NCBI GenBank assembly: GCA_036377595.1
Contig: DASUYB010000126.1
Location: 1 to 34,338, forward strand
Length of the DNA stretch: 34,338 nucleotides
Source: Longimicrobium sp.
GTDB taxonomy: Bacteria; Gemmatimonadota; Gemmatimonadetes; Longimicrobiales; Longimicrobiaceae
Reading direction: 5' to 3'
This document shows positions 15,306 through 22,444 of this stretch, piece by piece. The position numbers and the translations under genes were made by a program. The notes under the pieces are model-generated. The model had not been told where the DNA came from and ran no database searches. It worked only from the letters and a program-made list of their open reading frames with translations. Every line of letters begins with the position of its first letter. Positions within the stretch are counted from its first letter, which is position 1.

Positions 15306-15325
15306 TCCATCTCCCGGACGCAGTG

Positions 15326-17245
15326 CTACTCGTCCCGCGAGAGGATGATGGCGGTGTAGGGGCCGATGCCGATCGCCGCGCTGTGCGGCATGTCGTGCAG
15401 CGGGCCGCCGTCGGCGCGGGTGTGATAGCTCGGCGTGTCGAGGAAGTCGTCCCCATATCCCCGCCAGTCGCCGTTGAAGCGCACCTTCCACTCGCCGGCG
15501 CGCGGCATTCCGATCCAGTACTCGCCGTACGAGCGGTCGGCGAAGTTCAGCACCACCACCACGTCATCGCGCGGGCCGCCGGCGTCCCAGCGGTGGAATG
15601 CGATCACCTTGTCGGCGTCGTTCACGTGGTGCACGTGCACGTTCTGCCCGCGCAGCCCGCGCGTGGTGTCGAACCAGTCGCGGCGCAGCTTCATCAGGTC
15701 GCCGTACAGCAGGTGGACGCCCGCGAAGGTCTCCAGCTTCGTCCAGTCGATGGGGTCGCCGTCCGCGAACCAGCGGTCCTCCAGGATCTCCTGCCCCTGG
15801 AAGATCATGGGGATCCCCGGCGCGGTGAACACCAGCGCCGCGCCGAGCGTCGACCGCTTGCGCGAGTACCAGCTCGCCGCGTTCCCCGGCCAGATCTCCT
15901 CCGGCACCCGCGCGTGCCCGTTGGCCACCTCGTCGTGCGATTCCGTGTAGATCACGCGCTTGAACGCGTCGCCCTCGTAGCGGTGCTCCACGGCGCGGCG
16001 GATCTCGTCCATGCTGCGCTGCCAGTCGTTCTGCTGGATCAGCGCGCGGCGCACGGGGTGCACGAACTCGCTCTCCCACTGCGTGTCGAACCCCGCGCCG
16101 CCCAGCTCCGGCGCGCGCACGATCCACCCGTTGCCGCGCAGGTCCTCGGCGATGTGCAGCTTCCACGGCTGCCGCTCGTTGGTCTCGCGGTTGATGTCCT
16201 GCATCAGCGACCACCCGTCGCCGATGTCGTGCGCGGGGTCGTCGGTGTTGCCGTAGATGTTGCGGATGTACGCGGTGGCGTCCCAGCGCAGCCCGTCGAA
16301 GCGGAACTCCTCCAGCCAGCGCACCGCGTTGTCGCGGATGAACTTCTTCACCATCTCGCGCCCGTAGTGCGGCCGCGTGTCGCCCCAGGGCGTGTTCCGC
16401 CGCTCGTCCTCGTAGAAGTAGATCCCCCCGAGGCCGCTCTCCGACCAGCCATCGAACTGCCACAGGTCCAGGTCGCTGGGCCCGAAGTGGTTGTAGACCA
16501 CGTCGAAGATCACCGCGATCCCGTGCTCGTGCGCCTCCTTCACCAGCCGCTTGAGCGCGTCCGGCCCGCCGTACACGCTTTCGATGGCGAAGATGTCGCC
16601 GGGGTTGTAGCCCCACGAGTAGTCGCCCGCGAACTCCACCGACGGCATCAGCTCGATGCAGTTGACGCCCAGTGCGCGCAGGTACGGCAGCCGCGCGCGC
16701 ACGCTGTCGAAGCTCCCCGGCGCCCCGCCGGCCTCGGGGTCGTTGAAGGTGCCCACGTGCAGCTCGTAGATCACCAGCTCGTTCCACGCCGGCGTGAACC
16801 ACGGCGCGTCGCCCCAGTCGAACCCGTCGGGATCGGCCACGATGCACTCGCGCCGCGTCAGCCCGATCTCCGCCGCGTAGGGATCGCGCCGCTTCAGCGT
16901 CTTCCCGTCCGGCGTGCGGACCACGAACTCGTACTCGTCGCCCACCTTCGCGCCGGAGACGTCGGCGGACCAGCAGCCGTCCGCCTCGCGCGCCAGCGGG
17001 TTGGCATCCTCCGCGAAGCCGTTGAACGTCCCCGCGACGGCCACGCCCGCCGCGTTCGGCGCCCACACGCGGAAGGTGACGCCGGACGCGTCGCCGTCGC
17101 CGTGCGGCCGCGCGCCCATCCCCACGCGCGCCGACGGCTCGGCGGCGGGCGCCTCCGCGGCTCCCGGCGTCTCGACCTGCGTGGAGGCGGAATCTTCCTG
17201 GTCTTCGGGAGATGGGGATGACGGCTCGGGGGCGGGGTCGCTCAT
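15326..17245 (-). CDS. GH13 alpha-amylase-family enzyme with CBM48 (branching-enzyme-like)
   Basis: A 639-residue protein. An acidic Pro/Ser-rich leader (1-45) precedes a CBM48-type module (GVTFRVWAPNAAGVAVAGTFNGF, 55-77) and a GH13 barrel. The four GH13 regions are present: DVVYNH (248-253), GLRWDA with nucleophile D322, HIAEDL with acid E367, and ESHDEV with D438. A C-terminal beta domain includes DDVVVVLNFADRSYGEYWIG. The SHDEV region IV and CBM48 favour a 1,4-alpha-glucan branching enzyme or close relative; ELHVGTFN and the region II context also occur in trehalose-releasing GH13 enzymes, so specificity is open. Cytoplasmic by lack of a signal peptide. The ATG at 17245 has CGGAG 8 nt upstream. 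No other glycogen gene is nearby. Confidence 0.9.
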   Translation of the reverse strand: MSDPAPEPSSPSPEDQEDSASTQVETPGAAEAPAAEPSARVGMGARPHGDGDASGVTFRVWAPNAAGVAVAGTFNGFAEDANPLAREADGCWSADVSGAKVGDEYEFVVRTPDGKTLKRRDPYAAEIGLTRRECIVADPDGFDWGDAPWFTPAWNELVIYELHVGTFNDPEAGGAPGSFDSVRARLPYLRALGVNCIELMPSVEFAGDYSWGYNPGDIFAIESVYGGPDALKRLVKEAHEHGIAVIFDVVYNHFGPSDLDLWQFDGWSESGLGGIYFYEDERRNTPWGDTRPHYGREMVKKFIRDNAVRWLEEFRFDGLRWDATAYIRNIYGNTDDPAHDIGDGWSLMQDINRETNERQPWKLHIAEDLRGNGWIVRAPELGGAGFDTQWESEFVHPVRRALIQQNDWQRSMDEIRRAVEHRYEGDAFKRVIYTESHDEVANGHARVPEEIWPGNAASWYSRKRSTLGAALVFTAPGIPMIFQGQEILEDRWFADGDPIDWTKLETFAGVHLLYGDLMKLRRDWFDTTRGLRGQNVHVHHVNDADKVIAFHRWDAGGPRDDVVVVLNFADRSYGEYWIGMPRAGEWKVRFNGDWRGYGDDFLDTPSYHTRADGGPLHDMPHSAAIGIGPYTAIILSRDE

Positions 17246-17666
17246 GGCTCGGGCTCCGGGGGATCTGATGCGAGGCGGCGAAAGATTGGGCGATTCGGTG
17301 ATGCCGGGCGCAGGCGGCCCCCGCGCCGCGAGAGCCGTGCCGCGCGCGCAACCCTGGTTGGGCGGTACCAAACCCCATCATCGACCACATCTGCGCAAAC
17401 GGCTCGTCGTCACGTAAACGCAGGTTTCACATGGAGATGAGGCACGGGCGTCCCAGTTTCCGGGGCGGCCGCGCCTCTGCTACGAATCGCGATCGGAAAC
17501 GGAGGGTGCGCGGGAGATGCCGTAACCTCCCCGATCGTACGAAGATGGAGATTTCCGCGCAGAATGCGCCCTACAGGGCACACGTGATGCCCGTGAGGTG
17601 GCCCGCCTTCCGGTGGGCCGCATCTCCGTGGCCCGCCACTCTTCCTCTCCCTCCGGAGAATTCATC
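17246..17666. other. Intergenic region between divergent genes
   Basis: The 421-bp region between the GH13 gene (minus) and the first lipoprotein gene (plus). A GC hairpin (GGCCCGCC-TTCC-GGTGGGCC, with wobble) lies around 17600-17620, about 50 bp before the lipoprotein start, and may sit in its leader. The stretch 17520-17570 is the least GC-rich and could carry the lipoprotein promoter. No gene is recognised. Confidence 0.45.
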
Positions 17667-18299
17667 ATGCATGCTCGAACCCTCTCACTCGCCCTGCTCG
17701 CGGCCGCGTCGCTCGCGGCGTGCGGCCGGGCCGACCAGCCGCTCACCGGCGCGGACCGCACGCCCGTCGGCCCGCGCGCGGCGCCCCTTGCACCCGTCTG
17801 CGTCAGCTTCGACGTGCCTGCGCTCGGCGCGCTCTTCGGCGCGCCGGTGGGCACCCCGCCGGGTTCGGTGGTGTGGACGGAGAACGGCATCCCGGTGTCG
17901 GTGCACAAGTTCTTCCTCGCCGGCGGCGGCTCCGCCTTCAACTGGCTGCGCATCGAGAACGCGCCGGCCTCGTTCACGCTGGGGGCGGGAAAGACCGGTC
18001 ACACCAACAACATCAACGTGGGCTTCGACTTCACCGCGCTGCCGTTCGTGCCCTCGGGCGTCAAGTTCAACTTCCTGCACCTGGGCGGCTACGAGAACCT
18101 GCAGGTGAACACCAGCGGGGTGTTCATCGGGCCGCTCACCGCCCCGCCCACGCCGTGGGGCGGCGTGAACGTGACCTCTTCGTGGGCGCCCGTCCCCGGT
18201 GGGGCGCAGGGAACGGTCACGCTGTCCGGCGGGTCGGTGAAGTGGCTGATGGTGGGCGGGCAGGAGCTCTGGCTGGACGACGTCTGCGCCTACCCGTGA
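17667..18299 (+). CDS. Lipoprotein, tandem paralogue A
   Basis: A 210-residue exported lipoprotein: signal peptide with lipobox L-A-A-C19 (LLAAASLAACGRA), then a short linker DQPLTGADRTPVGPRAAPLAPVC shared almost word for word with the next gene. The mature part looks all-beta (FNWLRIENAPASFTLGAG, NVGFDFTALPFVPSGVKFNFL, GGYENLQVNTSGVFIGPLT), ending in LWLDDVCAYP. Cys residues near each end of the domain (PVCV and DVCAYP) could form a disulfide. I do not recognise a named family. The ATG at 17667 has GGAG 8 nt upstream. It has the same length as paralogue B, from which it is separated by 151 bp containing a hairpin. Confidence 0.85.
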   Translation: MHARTLSLALLAAASLAACGRADQPLTGADRTPVGPRAAPLAPVCVSFDVPALGALFGAPVGTPPGSVVWTENGIPVSVHKFFLAGGGSAFNWLRIENAPASFTLGAGKTGHTNNINVGFDFTALPFVPSGVKFNFLHLGGYENLQVNTSGVFIGPLTAPPTPWGGVNVTSSWAPVPGGAQGTVTLSGGSVKWLMVGGQELWLDDVCAYP

Positions 18300-18322
18300 G
18301 CCGCGGGTGAGGCGGGACGAGT

Positions 18323-18348
18323 GCCCGCCGGACCCGCGTCCGGCGGGC
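18323..18348 (+). terminator. Hairpin between the lipoprotein paralogues
   Basis: A perfect 11-bp stem (GCCCGCCGGAC and complement) with a 4-nt CCGC loop, 23 bp after the stop of paralogue A. It may end or attenuate transcription before paralogue B. No T-run follows. Confidence 0.6.
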
Positions 18349-18450
18349 GCTCGCGCCGTTTCGGGGCTCGTCCGATGCGGCCCCGACGCAATCCCTTCCC
18401 GGCGGCCGCGCTCCGGCCGCCGCCTTTCCCACCACTCCCCGGGAGGGCTC

Positions 18451-19083
18451 ATGCACGCTCGCACCATCTCCGTGACACTCCTGGCCGCGGCAGCGCTCGG
18501 CGCCTGCGGCCGGACGGACCAGCCGCTCACCGGCGCGGACCGCACGCCCGTGGGCCCGCGCGCGGCGCCGCTCGCGCCTGTCTGCGTCTACTTCAACGTT
18601 CCCCCGCTCGGCGCCGTCTTCGGCGCGCCGGTGGCCACCCCGCCCGGCACCGTGGTGTGGGTGGAGAACGGGATCCCCGTCTCCGTCCAGAAGTTCCTGC
18701 TGATCGGCGGCGGGTCGGCGTTCAACTGGCTGCAGATCGCGAACGTGCCGGGCGCATTCACGCTCGGCGCGGGCAAGGCGGGGCACTACAACAACATCAA
18801 CACCTCCTTCGACTTCACCGGCCTGGGATTCGCTCCCAAGGCGGTCACGTTCAACTTCTACGACCAGGGCGGCTACGAGAACCTGCTGGTGAACACGAGC
18901 GCGGTCTACATCGGCCCGATCACCACCCCGCCGTCGCCGATGGGCGGCGCGAACGTGTCGGTGGCGTCGGCGGCGGTGTTCGGCGGCGTGCAGGGCACCG
19001 TCAAGATCGACGGCGCACCGGTGTACCGGGTGATGGTCGGCGGCCAGGAGTTCTGGGTCGACAACGTCTGCGCGTACCCGTGA
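18451..19083 (+). CDS. Lipoprotein, tandem paralogue B
   Basis: A 210-residue lipoprotein with lipobox L-G-A-C19 (AAAALGACGRT). It is clearly a duplicate of the preceding gene, with equal length and the same linker, core words (GSAFNWLQI, AFTLGAGKAGH, YNNINTSFDF, GGYENLLVNTS) and ending (FWVDNVCAYP). Divergence concentrates in the second half of the domain, where copy B has MGGANVSVASAAVFGG for A's WGGVNVTSSWAPVPGG. The ATG has CGGGAGGG upstream at good spacing. Whether it is translated from its own promoter or from paralogue A's message is unclear, because a hairpin intervenes. Function unknown; the outer or inner leaflet of the envelope is expected. Confidence 0.85.
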   Translation: MHARTISVTLLAAAALGACGRTDQPLTGADRTPVGPRAAPLAPVCVYFNVPPLGAVFGAPVATPPGTVVWVENGIPVSVQKFLLIGGGSAFNWLQIANVPGAFTLGAGKAGHYNNINTSFDFTGLGFAPKAVTFNFYDQGGYENLLVNTSAVYIGPITTPPSPMGGANVSVASAAVFGGVQGTVKIDGAPVYRVMVGGQEFWVDNVCAYP

Positions 19084-19182
19084 TCTCCGAGCGCGTAAGT
19101 CCAGGTGCCCGCCGGGTCACGGCGCCGGCCGCGCACCTCGTTTCTACCCATAAGACTCTCTGCACGCCAGCCAAAGGAATAC

Positions 19183-19267
19183 CTCACACGGAGGGAACGG
19201 AGGGAACGGAGGGAACGGAGGAACTGCTCCCATCGTTTCTCCGTTTCCTCCGTTCCCTCCGTGTGAG
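19183..19267. repeat. Purine-arm inverted repeat (copy 3)
   Basis: The left arm (19183-19223) is three tandem GGAGGGAAC units followed by GGAGGAA. The right arm (19236-19267) is the complement TCCTCCGTTCCCTCCGTGTGAG. The CTCACACGGAGG / CCTCCGTGTGAG ends pair perfectly. It lies 100 bp after the stop of lipoprotein B and could end its transcript. Same family as the elements at 1624, 9664 and 30189. Confidence 0.75.
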
Positions 19268-19431
19268 ACTCTTCTGAATCCGAGTTCCCGAAATGGGGCC
19301 GTCCGCGCAACTCGATACCATACCTCCCCTCCTGTCCGGAGCACTCCCTGCATCCGCGGGGAGATCGCCCGCTCGCGCAGCTGTCCGCCGACCGCGAGCG
19401 TGAGCGGGGACGACGAGAGTTGTGGCATTAT

Positions 19432-19446
19432 CAATAATCATTATTG
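19432..19446 (+). promoter_or_regulatory. 7-1-7 Fur-family-like operator
   Basis: CAATAATCATTATTG is a perfect 7-1-7 palindrome, 34 bp before the ATPase start codon. It resembles the TGATAATNATTATCA core of Fur-type boxes and the similar PerR/Zur 7-1-7 sites. A plausible promoter overlaps it: TTGTGG at 19420-19425 and TATTGT at 19442-19447 with 16-nt spacing. The regulator itself is not encoded in this window. Confidence 0.55.
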
Positions 19447-19480
19447 TTAGTAAGCTGATCTACTTTCGACCGGGGGATGG

Positions 19481-21601
19481 ATGGACGAGCGGACGTGCGC
19501 CGGGGACGGCGAGCGGCGATGCTGTGGAAACGTGCTTCCCGCGCGTGAGGAAGAGCAGCCGTCGCACTGGCTGGGCGGCCGCGTGGTGCGCGGCTTCGTG
19601 CTGGCGGGGCTGACGCTGTTCGGCGTGCTGGCGGGGTTCACCGTGCAGGCCGCCGGGCACCCGTGGCTGCACTGGGCGTTCTTCGGCCTGGCCTTCCTCA
19701 CCGGCGGCGTGCCGTCGGCGATCGCGGCGTTCGAGGAGCTGGTGGGCGCGCGCAAGCTCAACGTCGACCTGCTGATGGTCGTCGCCGCGCTCGGCGCCGC
19801 GTCCGTCGGGCAGGCGGGCGACGGGGCCATCCTCCTCTTCCTCTTCTCCCTCTCCAACGCGCTGCAGACGTGGGCGTTCGACCGGACGAAGAACGCCATC
19901 CGCGCGCTGATGAAGCTCCATCCCGCCGGCGCCACGGTGATCGGCGAGGACGGGCGCGAGCGCTGGGTGCCGCTGGAGGAGCTGGCGCCCGGCCACCTCG
20001 TCCTGGTCCGCCCCGGCGAGCGCTTCCCCGCGGACGCGGCGCTGGCGGACGGCTACACCTCGGCGGACGAGAGCGCGCTGACCGGCGAGTCCGCGCCCGT
20101 CGACAAGGCGCCCGGTGACCGCGTGTTCGGCGGCACGCTGAACGGCGAGGGCGTGGTCCGCGCGCGCATCGAGCGCCCCGCGTCGGAGAGCGCGCTCGCG
20201 CGGCTGGTGCGGATGGTCGAGGAGGCGCAGGCCGCGCGCGGGCCCACGGAGGAGTTCGCGGCGCGCTTCGAGGGGCCGTACACCATCGCCGTCCTCCTCT
20301 CCGTCCCCGTCGTCTTCTTCGCCCTCCACCTCCTCGCCGGGGTGGAGACGGGACCCGCGTGGTACCGGGCGATGACCTTCCTGGTGGTCGCCTCGCCCTG
20401 CGCGGTGGTGATCAGCACGCCCGCGGCCGTGCTGGCGGCGATGGCGGCGGGCGCCCGCAACGGCGCGCTGTTCAAGAGCGGCGCGGCGCTCGAGGCGCTG
20501 GCCGCCGCGCGCATCGTGGCGTTCGACAAGACGGGGACGCTCACCGAGGGCCGCATGCGCCTGGTCGAGGCGGTCGCCGTGGAGGGCGATGGAGATTCGC
20601 TGCGGGCGCTGGCGGCGGGGCTGGAGCGGCACAGCGAGCACCCCGTGGCGCGGGCGATCGTCGGCGGGTGGACGGGCGACGCGCCCGCGCTCGACGCCGT
20701 GCAGGCGCTGCGCGGGCTGGGGATCCGCGGCCGACTGGCGGGCGAGACGGTGTGGGCGGGGAGCCGGCGCATGGCAGCGAACGAGGGCGCCGCGCTCCCC
20801 GCGGACGCCGAGCGGCGGCTGGCGCGGATGGAGGCGGCTGGGATCACCACCGTGCTCGTCGGCCGCGGCGCGCGCGTGGTGGGGATGCTGGGCGTGGCCG
20901 ACACCCCGCGCCCCGAGGCGGCCGCCACCGTGCGCGCCCTCCGCGACCGGGGCCTGCGCGTGGTGATGCTGACGGGAGACCGCGAGGCCGTCGCGCGCCA
21001 CGTGGCCGCGGAGCTGGGGATCGGCGAAGTGCGCGCCGAGCTGCTGCCGGAGCACAAGCTCGGCGCCATCGCCGACCTCCGCCGCGAGGCGCGCGTGGCG
21101 ATGGTGGGCGACGGCGTGAACGACGCCCCCGCGCTGGCCGCCGCCGACCTGGGGATCGCGATGGGCTCGGGGAGCGACGTATCGCTGGAGAGCGCCGACG
21201 TGGTGCTGATGAAGAGCGACCTGTCGCGCGCCGTCGGCGCGGTCGGGCTGGCGCGGAAGGCGGCGGCCACCATCCGCTTCAACCTCGCCTTCGCGATGGG
21301 GGTGATCGTGATCGTGGGGACGCTGTCGCTCTTCGGGCGCATCCCGCTGCCGCTGGGGGTGGTGGCGCACGAGGGCGGCACCATCTTCGTGGTCACCGTC
21401 GGCCTGCGCCTGCTCGCCTACCGCTTCGGCGCGATCGGGAAGACGGCGCCGGAGCGCACGCCCACCCGCATCCCCGTGCGCGCCGCGGAGGTGCCGGGGG
21501 GATTGATCTCCACGTATCGTCTGATGAGAGACGATGCGAGTGAACTCGCGGCTACAAAAACACACAGTCCGCCTTCGCGGACTTCGTCAACGCGCAAATG
21601 A
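19481..21601 (+). CDS. P1B-4 type heavy-metal P-type ATPase (Fe/Co/Zn efflux type)
   Basis: A 706-residue metal-transporting ATPase. Visible: TGES (201-204), transmembrane metal site S305-P306-C307, phosphorylation site D349-KTGT, SEHP in the nucleotide domain, MVGDGVNDAPAL, and HEGGT at about 630-634. SPC plus HEGGT, and no N-terminal HMA domain, are the marks of subgroup P1B-4 (CtpD, CoaT, PfeT/ZosA), which exports Fe2+, Co2+ or Zn2+. The short N-terminus has Cys6, Cys14 and Cys15 instead of an HMA domain. The last ~24 residues (from RDDASELAATK) are encoded by an inverted-repeat element and are probably not native. The ATG at 19481 follows a G-rich ribosome site. Confidence 0.9.
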   Translation: MDERTCAGDGERRCCGNVLPAREEEQPSHWLGGRVVRGFVLAGLTLFGVLAGFTVQAAGHPWLHWAFFGLAFLTGGVPSAIAAFEELVGARKLNVDLLMVVAALGAASVGQAGDGAILLFLFSLSNALQTWAFDRTKNAIRALMKLHPAGATVIGEDGRERWVPLEELAPGHLVLVRPGERFPADAALADGYTSADESALTGESAPVDKAPGDRVFGGTLNGEGVVRARIERPASESALARLVRMVEEAQAARGPTEEFAARFEGPYTIAVLLSVPVVFFALHLLAGVETGPAWYRAMTFLVVASPCAVVISTPAAVLAAMAAGARNGALFKSGAALEALAAARIVAFDKTGTLTEGRMRLVEAVAVEGDGDSLRALAAGLERHSEHPVARAIVGGWTGDAPALDAVQALRGLGIRGRLAGETVWAGSRRMAANEGAALPADAERRLARMEAAGITTVLVGRGARVVGMLGVADTPRPEAAATVRALRDRGLRVVMLTGDREAVARHVAAELGIGEVRAELLPEHKLGAIADLRREARVAMVGDGVNDAPALAAADLGIAMGSGSDVSLESADVVLMKSDLSRAVGAVGLARKAAATIRFNLAFAMGVIVIVGTLSLFGRIPLPLGVVAHEGGTIFVVTVGLRLLAYRFGAIGKTAPERTPTRIPVRAAEVPGGLISTYRLMRDDASELAATKTHSPPSRTSSTRK

Positions 21602-21740
21602 CATCGCGGCGGCCAAGCACTCGCTCGGCCGCCGCGATGTTGATACTCCACGCCCAGAGATGCGGCGGCTCGCCGGTGAAGTCCGCGAAGGCGGACTGTG
21701 TGTAGTTGTAGCCGCGACGCCGCGACTTCAGTCGCATCGT
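21531..21740. repeat. Composite inverted-repeat element I
   Basis: The left arm is ~21531-21585 and the right arm ~21678-21740, inverted copies of one another with an 8-bp length difference. Each inner end is itself a hairpin: AGTCCGC-CTTC-GCGGACT at 21566-21583 and its flipped form with a GAAG loop at 21680-21697. The outer parts carry ATGCGA...TCGCGGCTACAA words. The core between the arms has no gene. The left arm overlaps the 3' end of the P1B-4 ATPase gene. A second copy lies at 22231-22390. Confidence 0.8.
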
Positions 21741-21803
21741 CCCAATCCACCTCGCATCGCCCGCGTCTGCAGGCGCCGTCTCGTTCGATGAGCTCGCCGG
21801 CGC

Positions 21804-22184
21804 TCAGACCGGCTCCACCACCAGCTTGCCGCGGAGCATGTTCATCCCGCAGGTCCAGGTAAACTCGCCGGGCTGGTCGGGCGTGAACTCCACCGGCGTG
21901 GTCCGGAACGCCGGCAGGTCGCGGGCGATGCCGAAGTCGCCGAACACCACCTGCTCGCTGCAGCTGGCCGTCTCGTCGCGGTAGAAGTCCAGGCGCACGG
22001 GGCGGCCCTGCTTCACCACCACCACGTCGGGGCTGTAGCCGCCCTTCACGGTGATCTTCACCTCCTGCACGCCCGACTCGGTGGTCGTGGCCGCCACCCC
22101 CTGCCGCTCGCCGAAGAAGTACCACAGCACCGCCACGATGGCGATCACGCCGCCGGCGACCACCAGGATCTCGCTCGTATCCAT
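21804..22184 (-). CDS. Membrane-anchored cupredoxin-domain protein
   Basis: A 126-residue protein: an N-terminal membrane anchor (ILVVAGGVIAIVAVLWYFFG, 6-25) and a cupredoxin domain (VKITVKGGYSPDVVVVKQG through the end). Candidate copper ligands are Cys75 in ETASCSEQVVF and the cluster C112-G-M114-N-M116 in FTWTCGMNMLRGKLVV. It probably binds or relays copper at the periplasmic face. It follows copA on the same strand but is separated by 260 bp holding an inverted-repeat element, so it may have been parted from the csoR-copA transcript by that insertion. The start is fixed by the anchor; AGATGTGAGGGGAT precedes the ATG on the minus strand. Confidence 0.87.
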   Translation of the reverse strand: MDTSEILVVAGGVIAIVAVLWYFFGERQGVAATTTESGVQEVKITVKGGYSPDVVVVKQGRPVRLDFYRDETASCSEQVVFGDFGIARDLPAFRTTPVEFTPDQPGEFTWTCGMNMLRGKLVVEPV

Positions 22185-22230
22185 CTATCCCCTCACATCT
22201 CCCAAGTTGTTGAGGGCGAATGAATTCGCT

Positions 22231-22390
22231 GCAACAACCACACGAAGTCCGCCTTCGCGGACTACGACCTCTCGTTCCACTCACCGTCGGCGCACGCAGC
22301 AGGCTTCGGTCGGAAGCGCGTCGCGAGCACCGAAGCATCGGCCGAGCCGAAGCCGGTAGTCCGCGAAGGCGGACTTCGTGTAGTTGTTGC
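22231..22390. repeat. Composite inverted-repeat element II
   Basis: The left arm (22231-22265) and right arm (22356-22390) match over about 34 bp with a single difference. Each contains the AGTCCGC-CTTC-GCGGACT hairpin (22246-22263) or its flipped form (22358-22375), flanked by GCAACAAC(C/T)ACACGA. The 90-bp core has no gene. It has the same inner hairpin as element I but different outer words, so these are two subtypes of one family. Confidence 0.8.
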
Positions 22391-22444
22391 CGCGGTTTCA
22401 ACCGCCCCCCTCCCATCCCACACTCAGCACTCAGCACTCAGCAG

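Larger units (their letters stand above)
14953..15325. other. Intergenic region with dispersed element and terminator
   Basis: A 373-bp gap between two minus-strand genes. It contains the GH13 gene terminator (15275-15305) and a ~67-bp dispersed element (15149-15215). The rest has no gene-like composition. The alpha/beta hydrolase promoter should lie between about 14960 and 15140, but I see no clear hexamers. Confidence 0.5.
19084..19480. other. Intergenic region upstream of the P1B-4 ATPase
   Basis: A 397-bp gap. It contains the purine-arm inverted repeat at 19183-19267, then unremarkable GC-rich sequence, then the only strongly AT-rich stretch nearby (19426-19455), which holds the Fur-like palindrome and the likely promoter of the P-type ATPase gene. 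No gene is recognised. Confidence 0.55.

Noticed and set aside
15119-15310. Small minus-strand frame in the gap after the GH13 gene
   Set aside because: It overlaps the terminator hairpin and a dispersed repeat element, and has no ribosome site or recognisable protein pattern.
15326-17245. Assignment as malto-oligosyltrehalose trehalohydrolase
   Set aside because: The HVGTF motif fits, but region IV (ESHDEV) and the CBM48 arrangement fit branching-type GH13 enzymes at least as well, and no treY/treZ partner is nearby. Left at GH13 family level.
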